Shown: positions 8,138-17,344 of the stretch, one piece after another
Numbering within the stretch: the stretch's first letter is position 1
Layout: each line of letters opens with the position of its first letter
Source: an uncultured Alphaproteobacteria bacterium
GTDB taxonomy: Bacteria > Pseudomonadota > Alphaproteobacteria > RF32 > CAG-239
Assembly: GCA_944392835.1 (NCBI GenBank)
Contig: CALXYB010000001.1
Coordinates: forward strand, 124,001-188,000
Direction of reading: 5' to 3'
DNA: 64,000 nt
Notes under the pieces: model-generated
Told to the model about the DNA's origin: nothing
Database searches by the model: none
The model's input: only the letters and a program-made list of their open reading frames with translations
Translations under genes and position numbers: made by a program

Positions 8138-9589
8138 GTGCTTATACCCAAAAACAATGCCAACCAGATGCGCACCCGCATCTTAATCAAAATTGCCGAA
8201 AGCTATTTTGCAGATAAATTCAAAAATGCCGACCGCATTCCGTTAGAGTTGCGCCCAAAAGAACAACAACCCAGCCGCTGCTGCATATATAAAGACCGTG
8301 CGGTATTAAAATATCGCTGTATGTCAAGCTTAGGCTTTTCACCGGAAGAAGAAACCGATGAGCTGAAATCTTTGGCACAATATGGCGAAGAAGCTTTACA
8401 GCGCACAAAACCCGAGAAAGCACAGCTTTGTGTTATTGATATCGCTTGCTCGGCTTGCATTAAGGCGCAATATATGGTAACCAACGCTTGCCGCGGTTGT
8501 TTTGCCCGCCCTTGCCAGATGAACTGCCCGAAAGAAGCTATCTCTTTTGTTAATGGGCGTGCGCATATTGATCCGGACAAATGCGTCAACTGCGGCAAAT
8601 GCCATGAAGTTTGCCCCTACCATTCCATCATTCGCATTCCTGTTCCTTGTGAGGAAGCTTGTCCGGTTGGAGCGATTACCAAAGATGAGTTTGGTAAAGA
8701 ACACATCAATCATGACACCTGCATTTCTTGCGGAAAATGTCTGCAATCTTGCCCATTCGGTGCCATTGTAGAACGTTCACAAATGGTAGATGTTCTAAAA
8801 CTTCTTAACGAAACGGATAAGAAGATTGTGGCTATGCTCGCTCCGGCAATTATCGGTCAATTCCCCGGAGATATTGGCAATGTTGTTGGTGCACTAAAAA
8901 AAGTCGGCTTTAGTGATGTTATTGAAGTTGCTGTTGGAGCCGACATTACCACACAAAAAGAAGCTGCCGAATTTTTAGAAAAGATGGAAAAAGGTGAGAA
9001 GTTAATGACCACCTCTTGTTGTCCGGCATATTTCAGAGCCGCACAAGTACACATTCCGGAAATTCAGCCTTATGTATCACACACCAAAACACCGATGTAC
9101 TACACGGCCGAATTGGTTAAGAAAGAACATCCGGATTGCGTGGCTGTTTTTGTCGGTCCTTGCTTAGCCAAACGTGCCGAAGCCGAATATGACCCCAATG
9201 TTGACTATGTTCTGACCTTTGAAGAACTTGGCGCAATGTTTGTTGCCACCGGTATCAATATTGATGAATGCGAACCGGCTGAGTTTACAACGGTATCTTA
9301 CGCACAAGGTCGTCAGTTCCCCTTAACCGGTGGAGTTTCAGGCGCAGTAGCCTCTATCATTGGCGACAAGGCGGAAGTCAAAGCCGAACGCATAGACGGT
9401 CTCACCAAAGAAAACATTCGCTTACTCAAGCGTTATGGCTCAAAAGGCTGCGAGAACAACATGCTTGAGGTTATGTGCTGCGAAGGTGGCTGCATTTCTG
9501 GCCCTGGCTGTATTGCCTTGCCGAAAAAGGCCAGCCGCGCGGTTGAGGCTTATGTTGCCCAAGGTGATGATCTGAATAATAAAAAATAA
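8138..9589 (+). CDS. hydA: Catalytic-type [FeFe]-hydrogenase
   Basis: A 483-aa enzyme starting with GTG (TGGAGAA ribosome-binding site upstream; no nearby ATG fits). The N-terminal ~210 residues hold several Fe-S motifs: C118/121/126/130, C149/152/155/159, a C171/C175 pair and C195/198/201/205. The H-cluster domain has TTSC294C295P, GPC342 and MCC448EGGC452, so both the cluster ligands and the proton-relay Cys294 are present. GPC and CEGGC-type motifs, rather than MPC and CPGGC, suggest the clostridial group B type. Predicted reaction: reversible 2H+ + 2e- to H2 with reduced ferredoxin or the 89-aa partner. The maturases HydE, HydF and HydG are not in this window. The gene closes the operon before a strong terminator. 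Confidence 0.93.
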   Translation: MLIPKNNANQMRTRILIKIAESYFADKFKNADRIPLELRPKEQQPSRCCIYKDRAVLKYRCMSSLGFSPEEETDELKSLAQYGEEALQRTKPEKAQLCVIDIACSACIKAQYMVTNACRGCFARPCQMNCPKEAISFVNGRAHIDPDKCVNCGKCHEVCPYHSIIRIPVPCEEACPVGAITKDEFGKEHINHDTCISCGKCLQSCPFGAIVERSQMVDVLKLLNETDKKIVAMLAPAIIGQFPGDIGNVVGALKKVGFSDVIEVAVGADITTQKEAAEFLEKMEKGEKLMTTSCCPAYFRAAQVHIPEIQPYVSHTKTPMYYTAELVKKEHPDCVAVFVGPCLAKRAEAEYDPNVDYVLTFEELGAMFVATGINIDECEPAEFTTVSYAQGRQFPLTGGVSGAVASIIGDKAEVKAERIDGLTKENIRLLKRYGSKGCENNMLEVMCCEGGCISGPGCIALPKKASRAVEAYVAQGDDLNNKK

Positions 9590-9597
9590 CTTTTTTA

Positions 9598-9623
9598 ATC
9601 CCCGAAAAATCGGGGATTTTTTT
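9598..9623 (+). terminator. Terminator of the hydrogenase operon
   Basis: A perfect 8-bp stem (ATCCCCGA with TCGGGGAT), AAAA loop and a run of seven T, starting 9 bases after the hydA stop codon. Confidence 0.9.
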
Positions 9624-9626
9624 ACA

Positions 9627-9658
9627 CAAAAAAAGAGGCAGATTTTAATATCTGTCCC
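9627..9658 (-). terminator. Terminator of the racemase-like gene
   Basis: On the minus strand a 9-bp stem with one mismatch and one G-U pair (9658-9650 with 9643-9635) is followed by seven T. It faces the hydA terminator. Confidence 0.7.
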
Positions 9659-9679
9659 TTTTTTTAAGCTTAAATCACA

Positions 9680-10387
9680 TTACAATCCGAGCGCAGATTT
9701 AACCGCGGCCTCAGCATGAACACGAAGCGTATTTACAACCGGCAAACGAACCCAGCGGTAAACCAAATGAGCCGGCAAGATCATCGGCAATTCCGTACTG
9801 GCTAAAACCACAGCCTGAATACCTAATTCACGCTCGCAAACAGCCCGAATAATCCGACATAAGGATGTTCTTGATGCCTCACTGATGATACCCTCACACA
9901 GCTCCTCAATAACACGTTCAACTTCGTCTTGTTCTTTCTCTGTTGGCACCACAACATCAATACCTTTTTGCGTCAATGCCGTAACATAAAAATCTTCACG
10001 CATTGTAGGCTTCGTACCAAGCAACAAAACCTTTTGATAATTTTGTTGAAGGACATTATCCACCGTTGTATCAACAATAGAAAGGATATTGTCTTCCATA
10101 CTCAATTCTTGAATATCCGCATAGAAACGATGCATTTCATTAGAGCAAATAAGTACCAAATCTTCCGCAGCCATATCATAGGATATAACATCTGCACAAG
10201 AGTTAATTAACTCACCCCACTGTTCTGCTATTCGTAGTTTCTTCACTCTTTGAAAATCAAGAGCTGCAATAATCATTTGCGGATCTTGTTGTCTGCACGT
10301 GTAATCACGCGTAAACTCCGTAATCGCTTTCACATAGGCAATCGTCGTTTCCACGGCTGATACGCCCACCAATCCGATTGTTTTCAT
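9680..10387 (-). CDS. Aspartate/glutamate racemase superfamily protein with Cys-to-Ser change
   Basis: A 235-aa protein of the PLP-independent Asp/Glu racemase superfamily. It begins KTIGLVGVSAVETT as in amino-acid racemases. The first catalytic Cys region is present as C81 in ICSNEMH. The second region, usually GCTELP, reads ASTELP with Ser197 in place of the catalytic Cys. Enzymes of this fold use two Cys as opposing acid/base, so racemisation may be lost, slowed or made one-sided; some superfamily members catalyse other reactions such as isomerisation or decarboxylation. The gene follows an unknown 185-aa protein by 31 bp and is probably in its operon. Cytoplasmic; the substrate cannot be named. 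Confidence 0.75.
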   Translation of the reverse strand: MKTIGLVGVSAVETTIAYVKAITEFTRDYTCRQQDPQMIIAALDFQRVKKLRIAEQWGELINSCADVISYDMAAEDLVLICSNEMHRFYADIQELSMEDNILSIVDTTVDNVLQQNYQKVLLLGTKPTMREDFYVTALTQKGIDVVVPTEKEQDEVERVIEELCEGIISEASRTSLCRIIRAVCERELGIQAVVLASTELPMILPAHLVYRWVRLPVVNTLRVHAEAAVKSALGL

Positions 10388-10418
10388 GATACAAAATAAT
10401 TTAAGTTAAACAAAAAAA

Positions 10419-10976
10419 TTACTTATATTCTCCGATTGTGATATCGCGAGAAATATCTTTAATTGCCAAAACACAACCATCTTTACTTTCCCGAATTAAA
10501 ACATCATCACCAGCTTGCATCTTCATCAATCCGCGTCTATCCTTCTCCTCATGGATAACATCAACCAAATAAGCATAGCCTCTGGTGCTTCTGCCATCAA
10601 CTACGGAAAAGATATAAACTTCAAAATTCGGTCGCATAAACTCTCTGGTCTTAAACTTAAGAACCCCTGAAAATTCTTCTGTTTCTGTTGCCAAACAATT
10701 ATCTGAACTTTCACAGTCCAAAATCTGCCCACTCAACATATCAAAAATTTTCATCACACGACCATTTCGCGTATAATAAAGAAAAACATAAGCCCCAAGC
10801 TGCAACTGAGCAATAAACTCTTTCACCCTAGCCTGTTCTTCCTCATTTTCCCAATGCAAAACACAAGATTGCCCTGCATTAAGCAAAATATACGCATCAT
10901 CACGATAAATGTAAGCTGAATACAAAAATCCCTTACAGGAAAAAACATTGTTGTTGTGATTAATAGAAGCTTTCAT
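10419..10976 (-). CDS. Unknown 185-aa protein
   Basis: Not recognised. It is soluble, with alternating beta-rich segments (for example YIYRDDAYILL, AYVFLYY, FEVYIFSVVDG, YLVDVI) and four or five Cys scattered through it. The pattern suggests two small beta-barrel-like repeats of about 85 residues, possibly PilZ- or S1-like, but no diagnostic motif is visible. It precedes the racemase-like gene in the same direction. Confidence 0.65.
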   Translation of the reverse strand: MKASINHNNNVFSCKGFLYSAYIYRDDAYILLNAGQSCVLHWENEEEQARVKEFIAQLQLGAYVFLYYTRNGRVMKIFDMLSGQILDCESSDNCLATETEEFSGVLKFKTREFMRPNFEVYIFSVVDGRSTRGYAYLVDVIHEEKDRRGLMKMQAGDDVLIRESKDGCVLAIKDISRDITIGEYK

Positions 10977-11019
10977 ACAAAATGATATTTAATTGACATA
11001 ATATAAACTAAGTTTTTTG

Positions 11020-11047
11020 GTTGTAGCACAAATTCAACTTTTGTCAA
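11020..11047 (-). promoter_or_regulatory. Candidate promoter for the 185-aa protein and racemase-like gene
   Basis: Minus strand: TTGACA (11047-11042), 16-bp spacer, TACAAC (11025-11020), about 45 bases upstream of the start codon at 10976. The -35 is perfect and the -10 is poor. Confidence 0.4.
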
Positions 11048-11080
11048 TTATCTCTCACCACACAAATAGCTCATAAGCAC

Positions 11081-11111
11081 AAAAAAGAGCGAACCGTTTC
11101 CGATTCGCTCT
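11081..11111 (-). terminator. Terminator after rplQ
   Basis: An 8-bp stem (AGAGCGAA with TTCGCTCT), 10-nt loop and a run of T on the minus strand. It is the end of the ribosomal protein cluster. Confidence 0.85.
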
Positions 11112-11134
11112 GTATATTGATATAATCACAAAGA

Positions 11135-11575
11135 TTATTCTGCTGTTTTCTCTGCCTCAGCAGCTGCTGCCTTTTCAGCGGCAACGCGAGCCAAATCTTT
11201 GGCACCTTTAGCATTAACATCACGGTCAACCAACTCAATGATAGCCATCGGAGCACAGTCGCCATAACGCAGGCCAGACTTCAAAACGCGTGTATAACCA
11301 CCGTTGCGGCCTTTATAACGCTCAGCCAAAGTAGAGAAAAGCTTAGAAACAACTTCGTTGTCACGCAGGAAAGCAAGAGCCAATCTGCGGCTGTTCAAAT
11401 CACCTTTTTTAGCATAGGTAATCATATTGTCGGCAAATGTTCTGAGTTCTTTAGCTCTGGGCAAAGTAACCGTAATCTGCTCATGTGTAAACAAAGCGTT
11501 GGTCAGGTTAGAGAACAAAGCTCTTCTCTGGCTTTTCGGCATATTAAATCTTCTATGTGCATCTCCATGTCTCAT
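11135..11575 (-). CDS. rplQ: 50S ribosomal protein L17
   Basis: A 146-aa large-subunit protein that begins [11 protein letters not shown] and has the conserved TLPRAKELR and [11 protein letters not shown] segments. The last ~25 residues form an Ala/Glu/Lys-rich tail typical of alphaproteobacterial L17. It is the last gene of the alpha operon, but a terminator lies between rpoA and this gene, so it probably depends on its own promoter (11686-11714) as well as read-through. Confidence 0.97.
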   Translation of the reverse strand: MRHGDAHRRFNMPKSQRRALFSNLTNALFTHEQITVTLPRAKELRTFADNMITYAKKGDLNSRRLALAFLRDNEVVSKLFSTLAERYKGRNGGYTRVLKSGLRYGDCAPMAIIELVDRDVNAKGAKDLARVAAEKAAAAEAEKTAE

Positions 11576-11685
11576 GACAATGTCCTTTCATTTTTCTCTG
11601 TGCTTTGACGGGCAAAGCGGATAAAACCATAGTCTCTACCACGAAATAAAACATCTCCTGCATAAAGACTCCTCAATCGGACTTT

Positions 11686-11714
11686 CTTCTAACACATCAA
11701 AGTCTTAATTGCAA
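11686..11714 (-). promoter_or_regulatory. Candidate promoter of rplQ
   Basis: Minus strand: TTGCAA (11714-11709), 17-bp spacer, TAGAAG (11691-11686). It lies just after the rpoA terminator; a weak match, but its position fits. Confidence 0.4.
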
Positions 11715-11716
11715 GC

Positions 11717-11746
11717 AAAAAAAACTCCCGCAAATTTCTTTGCGGG
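11717..11746 (-). terminator. Terminator after rpoA
   Basis: A perfect 8-bp stem (CCCGCAAA with TTTGCGGG), 4-nt loop and eight T on the minus strand, starting about 10 bases after the rpoA stop codon. Confidence 0.88.
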
Positions 11747-11756
11747 TGTTTTTAAT

Positions 11757-12764
11757 TTAGAAATGCTCGTCAACTCTTTTGATGAGCTCTTCAATATTCT
11801 CAGGCGGCCAACCCGGAGTATCCATACCGAGATGAATACCCATTTTTGCCAAAACTTCTTTGATTTCATTCAAAGACTTACGACCAAAGTTCGGTGTACG
11901 CAACATTTCTGCTTCAGTCTTCTGAACCAAATCACCGATATAAACGATATTATCGTTCTTCAGGCAGTTAGCCGAACGAACAGACAACTCAAGCTCTTCA
12001 ACCTTCTTGAGCAGGTTTCTGTTAAACGGCAACTCTTCTCTTTCAGCCTCAACCTCAACTTCCGGTTCATCAAAGTTAATGAACGGTTTGAGTTGGTCTT
12101 GCAAAATACGAGCAGCCAAAGCAACTGCATCTTCCGGAGAAACAACGCCGTTTGTCTCAACCACCATTGTCAATTTATCATAGTCAGTAACTTGACCGAC
12201 ACGCGTATTCTCAACTTTGTAAGAAACCTTCTTAACCGGAGAATAAATTGCATCAACGGCGATGAGACCGATCGGAGCATCAGCGGCTTTATTTTGATAA
12301 GCCGGAACATAACCCTTACCTGTATTAACGGTCAATTCCATAGAAATTTTAGCACCGGCATCAAGATTACAAATAACCAAATCCGGATTCATAATTTCAA
12401 CATCATGACCTGTTTCAATCATAGCGGCCGTAACCTCGCACGGACCCTCTGCTTTTAAGGTCATCGTTTTCGGCCCCTCGCCATGAACGGCAACGGCCAA
12501 ACATTTAATATTGAGAACAATATCGGTAACGTCTTCTCTAACACCGGGAACCACAGAAAATTCATGCAGAACGCCGTTAATCTTGATAGCCGTTACGGCA
12601 CCGCCTTGCAAAGAAGATAACAAAACTCTTCTCAAAGCGTTACCCAAAGTTAAGCCGAAACCTCTTTCCAAAGGTTCAACTACTATCTTAGCTTTGTTTT
12701 CGCCTTCGCTGGAAACATCTAAGTTAGTAGGTTTAATAAGTTCTTGCCAATTCTTTTGAATCAC
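11757..12764 (-). CDS. rpoA: DNA-directed RNA polymerase subunit alpha
   Basis: A 335-aa protein of normal family length. The N-terminal dimerisation domain (about 1-230) holds the conserved [18 protein letters not shown] segment. The C-terminal domain (about 250-320) holds RSANCLKND and the helix-hairpin-helix [12 protein letters not shown] that contacts UP elements and activators. It lies in the usual place after rpsK, with a 91-bp gap, and is followed by a terminator. Confidence 0.98.
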   Translation of the reverse strand: MIQKNWQELIKPTNLDVSSEGENKAKIVVEPLERGFGLTLGNALRRVLLSSLQGGAVTAIKINGVLHEFSVVPGVREDVTDIVLNIKCLAVAVHGEGPKTMTLKAEGPCEVTAAMIETGHDVEIMNPDLVICNLDAGAKISMELTVNTGKGYVPAYQNKAADAPIGLIAVDAIYSPVKKVSYKVENTRVGQVTDYDKLTMVVETNGVVSPEDAVALAARILQDQLKPFINFDEPEVEVEAEREELPFNRNLLKKVEELELSVRSANCLKNDNIVYIGDLVQKTEAEMLRTPNFGRKSLNEIKEVLAKMGIHLGMDTPGWPPENIEELIKRVDEHF

Positions 12765-12855
12765 TGGTATGTCCTCTTATTTTAGTGCATATGCAATATT
12801 TACAAAAATCAAAAGACGGCGAGGCTGACATACAGCCTCACTATCCATAAAAAGA

Positions 12856-13245
12856 CTAAACGCGACGTCTTTTTCTCATGCGGCAGCCGTTGTGAGGAAT
12901 AGGAGTTACATCACGAATTGAGGTGATTGTAAAACCAATAACCTGCAAGGCTCTAATCGCAGATTCTCTACCAGAACCGGGACCTTTAACTTCAACTTCC
13001 AAGGTCTTCATACCATTTTCCTGAGCCTTTTTACCAGCTTCTTCGGCAGCAACCTGAGCGGCATAAGGAGTAGACTTACGAGAACCCTTAAAACCTTGAG
13101 CACCAGCCGTAGACCAAGAAACAGTATTACCCTGAGCGTCAGTAATTGTTACTCTTGTATTGTTGAAAGTAGAATTCACATGGGCAACACCCGCCGTGAT
13201 ATTCTTCTTTTCTTTTTTCTTAACACGTTGTACTGCTTTTGCCAT
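12856..13245 (-). CDS. rpsK: 30S ribosomal protein S11
   Basis: A 129-aa small-subunit platform protein. It shows the expected [16 protein letters not shown] start region, the [14 protein letters not shown] segment and the C-terminal TPIPHNGCR(M/P)RKRRRV end. It is 13 bp after rpsM in the same unit. Confidence 0.98.
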   Translation of the reverse strand: MAKAVQRVKKKEKKNITAGVAHVNSTFNNTRVTITDAQGNTVSWSTAGAQGFKGSRKSTPYAAQVAAEEAGKKAQENGMKTLEVEVKGPGSGRESAIRALQVIGFTITSIRDVTPIPHNGCRMRKRRRV

Positions 13246-13258
13246 TAGAATCTACCTC

Positions 13259-13627
13259 TTACTTTTTCTTATTCGCAACGGTTTTGCGTTTACCTTTACG
13301 GGTACGGGCATTAGTTTTTGTACTCTGTCCGCGAACCGGCAAACCTTTACGATGTCTCAAACCTCTATAACATCCGAGATCCATAAGTCTCTTGATGTTA
13401 ACGCCGACTTCACGACGCAACTCACCTTCAACCAGATAGTTGCTGTCAATAACTTCACGAATTTTAGCGACCTCTTCTTCGGACAATTCGTGAACACGGC
13501 GACTGCAGTCGATTCCAGATTTTGCGCAAATGTCTTGAGCAGTTTTTCTTCCGATACCGAAAATATAAGTCAGAGCGACTTCAATTCTTTTGGCTGTCGG
13601 AATATTTACACCAGCTATACGAGCCAA
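13259..13627 (-). CDS. rpsM: 30S ribosomal protein S13
   Basis: A 122-aa head protein of the small subunit. It has the N-terminal ARIAGVNIP, helix-two-turn-helix and C-terminal [14 protein letters not shown](S)TKTNARTRK signature. It starts the rpsM-rpsK-rpoA unit under a nearly perfect promoter about 75 bases upstream; the upstream adk gene belongs to the secY unit. Confidence 0.98.
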   Translation of the reverse strand: MARIAGVNIPTAKRIEVALTYIFGIGRKTAQDICAKSGIDCSRRVHELSEEEVAKIREVIDSNYLVEGELRREVGVNIKRLMDLGCYRGLRHRKGLPVRGQSTKTNARTRKGKRKTVANKKK

Positions 13628-13698
13628 ATTAACTCTCCATCCTTTAAATTAATTATCACATTCAAAAAGTTGATCACCACTTTTCAAAATTAAGCCGG

Positions 13699-13726
13699 AT
13701 TATAGGCTAAATTTTAATAGTGTCAA
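13699..13726 (-). promoter_or_regulatory. Strong sigma-70 promoter of rpsM-rpsK-rpoA
   Basis: Minus strand: perfect TTGACA (13726-13721), 16-bp spacer, perfect TATAAT (13704-13699). It splits the classical spc-alpha cluster between adk and rpsM. Confidence 0.85.
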
Positions 13727-13800
13727 CCACCCTTTTAGCAAAAAAATTCAAAAAGTTGCATTTTTTTCAGGTTTTTAGAAAACCCAGACGTTGACTCAGG

Positions 13801-14478
13801 CTATTTTATGCCCAAAATGCTGTCAACTTTGTTACTAACGGCCTCAATTGTTCCGGTTCCGTCCACGCAACGCAGGAGTCCTTTTTTCTCATAGTACGGA
13901 ATTGTCGGATAAGTCAAAGCTCTATAGTTCACCAAACGATTTTGCACCGTTGTTTTATTATCATCAACACGACGATAAAAATCCGTACCACCGCAAACGT
14001 CACAAACACCATAAACTTTCGGTTTTTGAAATTTGTCATGATAACCCTGCCCGCAGTTCATACAAGCATAACGGCCCAAGATACGTTCCATAATAATCTC
14101 ATCGGGAACCTGAATTTCTATCACGGCATCCAGATTAATCCCCTTTTTATCAAGCATTTCATCCAAAACTTCAGCTTGGTGCAAAGTTCTCGGAAAGCCA
14201 TCCAAAATAAAACCGTTTTTGCAATCAGCCTCATCGATTCGTTTTGAAACCATATTAATAATCATCTCATCGGTCGCAAATTCACCTTTGTCCAACAAAG
14301 CCTTTATCTCCAAGCCAAGTGGCGTACCTTTTGCCGCCTCGGCGCGCAACATTTCACCCGTAGACAAATGGCAAATTGCAACTTTTTCTTTCAAGATTCT
14401 TGCCTGTGTGCCTTTACCGCAGCCCGGAGCTCCGGTAAAGACCACATGCAAACCCAATCCGCTATCCTTAAAAGACAT
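13801..14478 (-). CDS. adk: Adenylate kinase, zinc-LID form
   Basis: A 225-aa enzyme for ATP + AMP = 2 ADP. P-loop GAPGCGKGTQ (16-25), NMP-binding region, DGFPRT (93-98) and a long LID with C139-x2-C142 and C159-x2-C162, which in this family bind structural zinc. The zinc-LID form is more common in Gram-positives and some alphaproteobacteria than in enterobacteria. Its ATG overlaps the secY stop codon by one base (TAATG), so the two are translationally coupled. Confidence 0.96.
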   Translation of the reverse strand: MSFKDSGLGLHVVFTGAPGCGKGTQARILKEKVAICHLSTGEMLRAEAAKGTPLGLEIKALLDKGEFATDEMIINMVSKRIDEADCKNGFILDGFPRTLHQAEVLDEMLDKKGINLDAVIEIQVPDEIIMERILGRYACMNCGQGYHDKFQKPKVYGVCDVCGGTDFYRRVDDNKTTVQNRLVNYRALTYPTIPYYEKKGLLRCVDGTGTIEAVSNKVDSILGIK

Positions 14479-15830
14479 TATCTTCTCTTTCCTTTGTTAA
14501 CCAAAGCGGCTTTTTTAATCAAGCCTTCATATTGATAAGCAATTAAGTGTGATTGCAGTTGACCAACAAAATCCATCGTAACCTGAACCACGATAAGCAA
14601 AGTCGTACCACCCAAAACAAACGGAACCGATAATTTTGAAATCAGGATTTCAGGCAAAATACACAAAGCGGTCAAATAAACAGCACCCAAAACAGTCAAG
14701 CGCGTAATAACATAATCCAAATATTCAGCCGTATTTTTACCCGGACGAATACCCGCAATAAATCCGCCATGTTTTTTCAAATTATCAGCAGTCTCTTCCG
14801 GATTAAAGACAACGGCAGTATAGAAGAATGCAAAGAAAACAATCAATGCACCATACAAGGTCAAATACAAAGGTTGACCATGTCCAAGCAACTGACTCAA
14901 TGTCTGAACCCAATCCGGACCATTTTCAGCAGACAAATTTGCAATCGTAATCGGCAACAGCAACAAAGAGCTGGCAAAAATCGGCGGAATAACACCAGTC
15001 GGGTTAATCTTTAACGGCAGATGTGAATTTTCAGATGACATCATCCGCATTCCCATCTGGCGCTTCGGATACTGAATAGTAATTTTACGCTGAGCTCTTT
15101 CTACCAATACAATGATATAAATCAAGGCCAAAACCATTACCAACAACATGGCAATAACGCCCAAAGACATTGAGCCGACACGGCCCAATTCAAAGGTTTG
15201 TGCCAAAGCACTCGGAATATTGGCAATAATACCTACCGTAATGATTAAAGACGAACCATTACCTACACCGCGAGATGTAATTTGATCTCCGAGCCAAACA
15301 ATAAACATCGTACCGCCGACCAAAGAAACAATTGTTGTAAATTTAAAGATAAAACCAGGCATTACAACCGCAGATAAACCGGCACTTCCGGTCATACCTT
15401 CCAAACCAACGGCAATACCATAACCTTGAATCATTGTAATAAATACGGTCAAAACTTTGGTATAATGCGTAATCTTACGATGACCGGCTTCTCCATCTTT
15501 TTTCAATGCAGCCAAAGACGGAATAACCGATTGACCAAGTTGTAAAATAATGGACGCAGAGATGTAGGGCATAATGTTCAATGCAAAAATTGTCATACGT
15601 TCCAAAGCACCACCAGAGAACATATTAAACATTCCCAAAATACCGCTGGACTGTCTGGCAAAAATATCCGACAAAATATGCGGATCAATACCAGGAAGCG
15701 GAATAAATGTTCCCAAACGGAAAACGATTAAAGCCAAAACCGTAAACCAAAGTCTTTTTTTCAATTCTTCAGCTTTGCTGAAAGCGGACATATCCATATT
15801 TGCAGCCATTTTTTCTGCCAATGATACCAT
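14478..15830 (-). CDS. secY: Preprotein translocase subunit SecY
   Basis: A 450-aa inner-membrane channel protein with about ten hydrophobic segments. Family signatures are visible: RLGTFIPLPGID near residue 45, the plug region with GMFNMFSGGALERM, and the cytoplasmic loop with NPEETADNLKKHGGFIAGIRPG. It forms the SecYEG channel for export. It is separated from rplO by a terminator and a 190-bp gap, so secY-adk appears to be its own unit, with a small hairpin (15868-15885) in the leader. Confidence 0.97.
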   Translation of the reverse strand: MVSLAEKMAANMDMSAFSKAEELKKRLWFTVLALIVFRLGTFIPLPGIDPHILSDIFARQSSGILGMFNMFSGGALERMTIFALNIMPYISASIILQLGQSVIPSLAALKKDGEAGHRKITHYTKVLTVFITMIQGYGIAVGLEGMTGSAGLSAVVMPGFIFKFTTIVSLVGGTMFIVWLGDQITSRGVGNGSSLIITVGIIANIPSALAQTFELGRVGSMSLGVIAMLLVMVLALIYIIVLVERAQRKITIQYPKRQMGMRMMSSENSHLPLKINPTGVIPPIFASSLLLLPITIANLSAENGPDWVQTLSQLLGHGQPLYLTLYGALIVFFAFFYTAVVFNPEETADNLKKHGGFIAGIRPGKNTAEYLDYVITRLTVLGAVYLTALCILPEILISKLSVPFVLGGTTLLIVVQVTMDFVGQLQSHLIAYQYEGLIKKAALVNKGKRR

Positions 15831-15970
15831 CTCTAAATCCTTATTATTTTATTTAAAACAAACAACGAGGGACAAAGCAGTCCCTTTAAGCTAATTTATT
15901 AATACACTAAAAAATTTTTAATTCAACAAATTTATCCACTTACACAACACAAATAATCATTTAATTCAAC

Positions 15971-16002
15971 AAAAAACCTCCCCAAATCAGGGGAGGTTTT
16001 TT
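15971..16002 (-). terminator. Terminator after rplO
   Basis: A 7-bp GC-rich stem (CCTCCCC with GGGGAGG), 6-nt loop and flanking A6/T6 runs; it can work in both directions. It ends the S10-spc transcript at rplO instead of continuing into secY. Confidence 0.9.
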
Positions 16003-16021
16003 ATAAACAACTTCAAGCAAA

Positions 16022-16480
16022 TTATGCTTCAATCAAATTAACTTTGCCACCTGCTTTTTCAACAGCTGCAACAGCAGCTTTAGAAGCAGAGTTTACGCTG
16101 ATTGTAACATTGCTGGTGATAGCGCCGCGAGCCAACAGACGAACACCGTCCAACTCTTTGGAGATAACACCGGCTTCCATCAAAGCCTTAACATCAATTG
16201 CAGAAGCATTCAATTTACCGGCATCAACAGCCTTTTGGATTGTGTCCAAATTAACAACTGCAAATGTCTTAGCAAACGGATTCTTGAAACCACGTTTCGG
16301 AAGTCTGCGATAAATAGGCATCTGGCCGCCTTCAAAAGCATTAACGGCAACACCTGAACGAGACTTCTGACCTTTTTGACCGCGACCGCAAGTTTTACCC
16401 TTGCCGCTACCAATACCACGACCAACACGAATGCGGTTTTTGGTTGCTCCCTCGTTGTCTCTCAATTCATTAAGTTTCAT
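16022..16480 (-). CDS. rplO: 50S ribosomal protein L15
   Basis: A 152-aa large-subunit protein. It has the basic Gly-rich N-terminal extension ([20 protein letters not shown]) typical of L15 and the [17 protein letters not shown] core. It is the last gene before the terminator at 15971-16002 and lies about 100 bp after rpmD. Confidence 0.98.
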   Translation of the reverse strand: MKLNELRDNEGATKNRIRVGRGIGSGKGKTCGRGQKGQKSRSGVAVNAFEGGQMPIYRRLPKRGFKNPFAKTFAVVNLDTIQKAVDAGKLNASAIDVKALMEAGVISKELDGVRLLARGAITSNVTISVNSASKAAVAAVEKAGGKVNLIEA

Positions 16481-16583
16481 GTTTCTTCACCTAATCTAAC
16501 ATTTCATCAAAGATTCAAAAAAGAAGCCGAACTAAGTCTCAAACACTACCGAGCAGACACCTGCTGGCTTCTTTTAACAAATC

Positions 16584-16766
16584 CTATTCCTCTACTTTAA
16601 CCAGATGAGGAATCTTACGAATCATACCGCGAACAGCGGGAGTATCCTGAAGTTCAACAGTTTTACCCATCTTGTTCAGACCCAAGCCAATCAATGTGGC
16701 TCTCTGTTTTTCGGGACGACCGATAGGGCTAGCGATTTGCGTAACTTTTATAGTTTTGTTAGCCAT
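16584..16766 (-). CDS. rpmD: 50S ribosomal protein L30
   Basis: A 60-aa protein with the L30 ferredoxin-like fold pattern: [20 protein letters not shown], then [21 protein letters not shown]. Alphaproteobacteria retain this gene, while many other lineages lack it. It starts 3 bp after rpsE. Confidence 0.97.
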   Translation of the reverse strand: MANKTIKVTQIASPIGRPEKQRATLIGLGLNKMGKTVELQDTPAVRGMIRKIPHLVKVEE

Positions 16767-16769
16767 CGA

Positions 16770-17336
16770 TTAAGCCTCCTCTTTTTCCAGTTTAGAAGTA
16801 TTCTCACGACGGCTTACAATATCACCGACTTTTTTGCCGCGCTTAGCAGCAACCATACGAGGTGAATTGATAGCCATCAAGGCATTGAAAGTAGCCTTAA
16901 TCATGTTGTAAGGATTGTTGGAACCCAAAGATTTGGCAACAACGTCCTGAACACCCAATACTTCAAAGATAGCACGCATCGGACCGCCGGCAATAACACC
17001 GGTACCGGCAGGAGCAGTTCTCAAAATAACTTTACCGGCGCCGAAACGACCAGCAACGTCATGATGCAGAGTTCTGCCTTCGCGGAGCGGAATGCGAACC
17101 ATATTTTTCTTGGCTTCATTAGTAGCCTTAACAATAGCATCCGGAACCTCGGTTGCTTTGCCAGAACCATAGCCAACGCGGCCTTTCTGGTCGCCAACAA
17201 CGACGACAGCAGCAAAAGACATATTGCGTCCGCCTTTAACGGTCTTAGCTACACGATTAATATGAACCAGTTTCTCAACCAATTCTTCTTTTTTCTCAGC
17301 TTTATTGCTGTTACGACGATCTGCTTGTACCATCAT
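16770..17336 (-). CDS. rpsE: 30S ribosomal protein S5
   Basis: A 188-aa protein with the N-terminal double-stranded RNA-binding-like domain ([28 protein letters not shown]) and the C-terminal S5 domain ([18 protein letters not shown]). It takes part in decoding accuracy and mRNA unwinding at the entry channel. The start is one of two adjacent ATGs. Confidence 0.98.
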   Translation of the reverse strand: MMVQADRRNSNKAEKKEELVEKLVHINRVAKTVKGGRNMSFAAVVVVGDQKGRVGYGSGKATEVPDAIVKATNEAKKNMVRIPLREGRTLHHDVAGRFGAGKVILRTAPAGTGVIAGGPMRAIFEVLGVQDVVAKSLGSNNPYNMIKATFNALMAINSPRMVAAKRGKKVGDIVSRRENTSKLEKEEA

Positions 17337-17344
17337 CTTATCTC

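Noticed and set aside
11709..12458. Plus-strand open frame (249 codons) opposite rpoA
   Set aside because: It begins within the rpoA terminator and is antisense to rpoA; no support.
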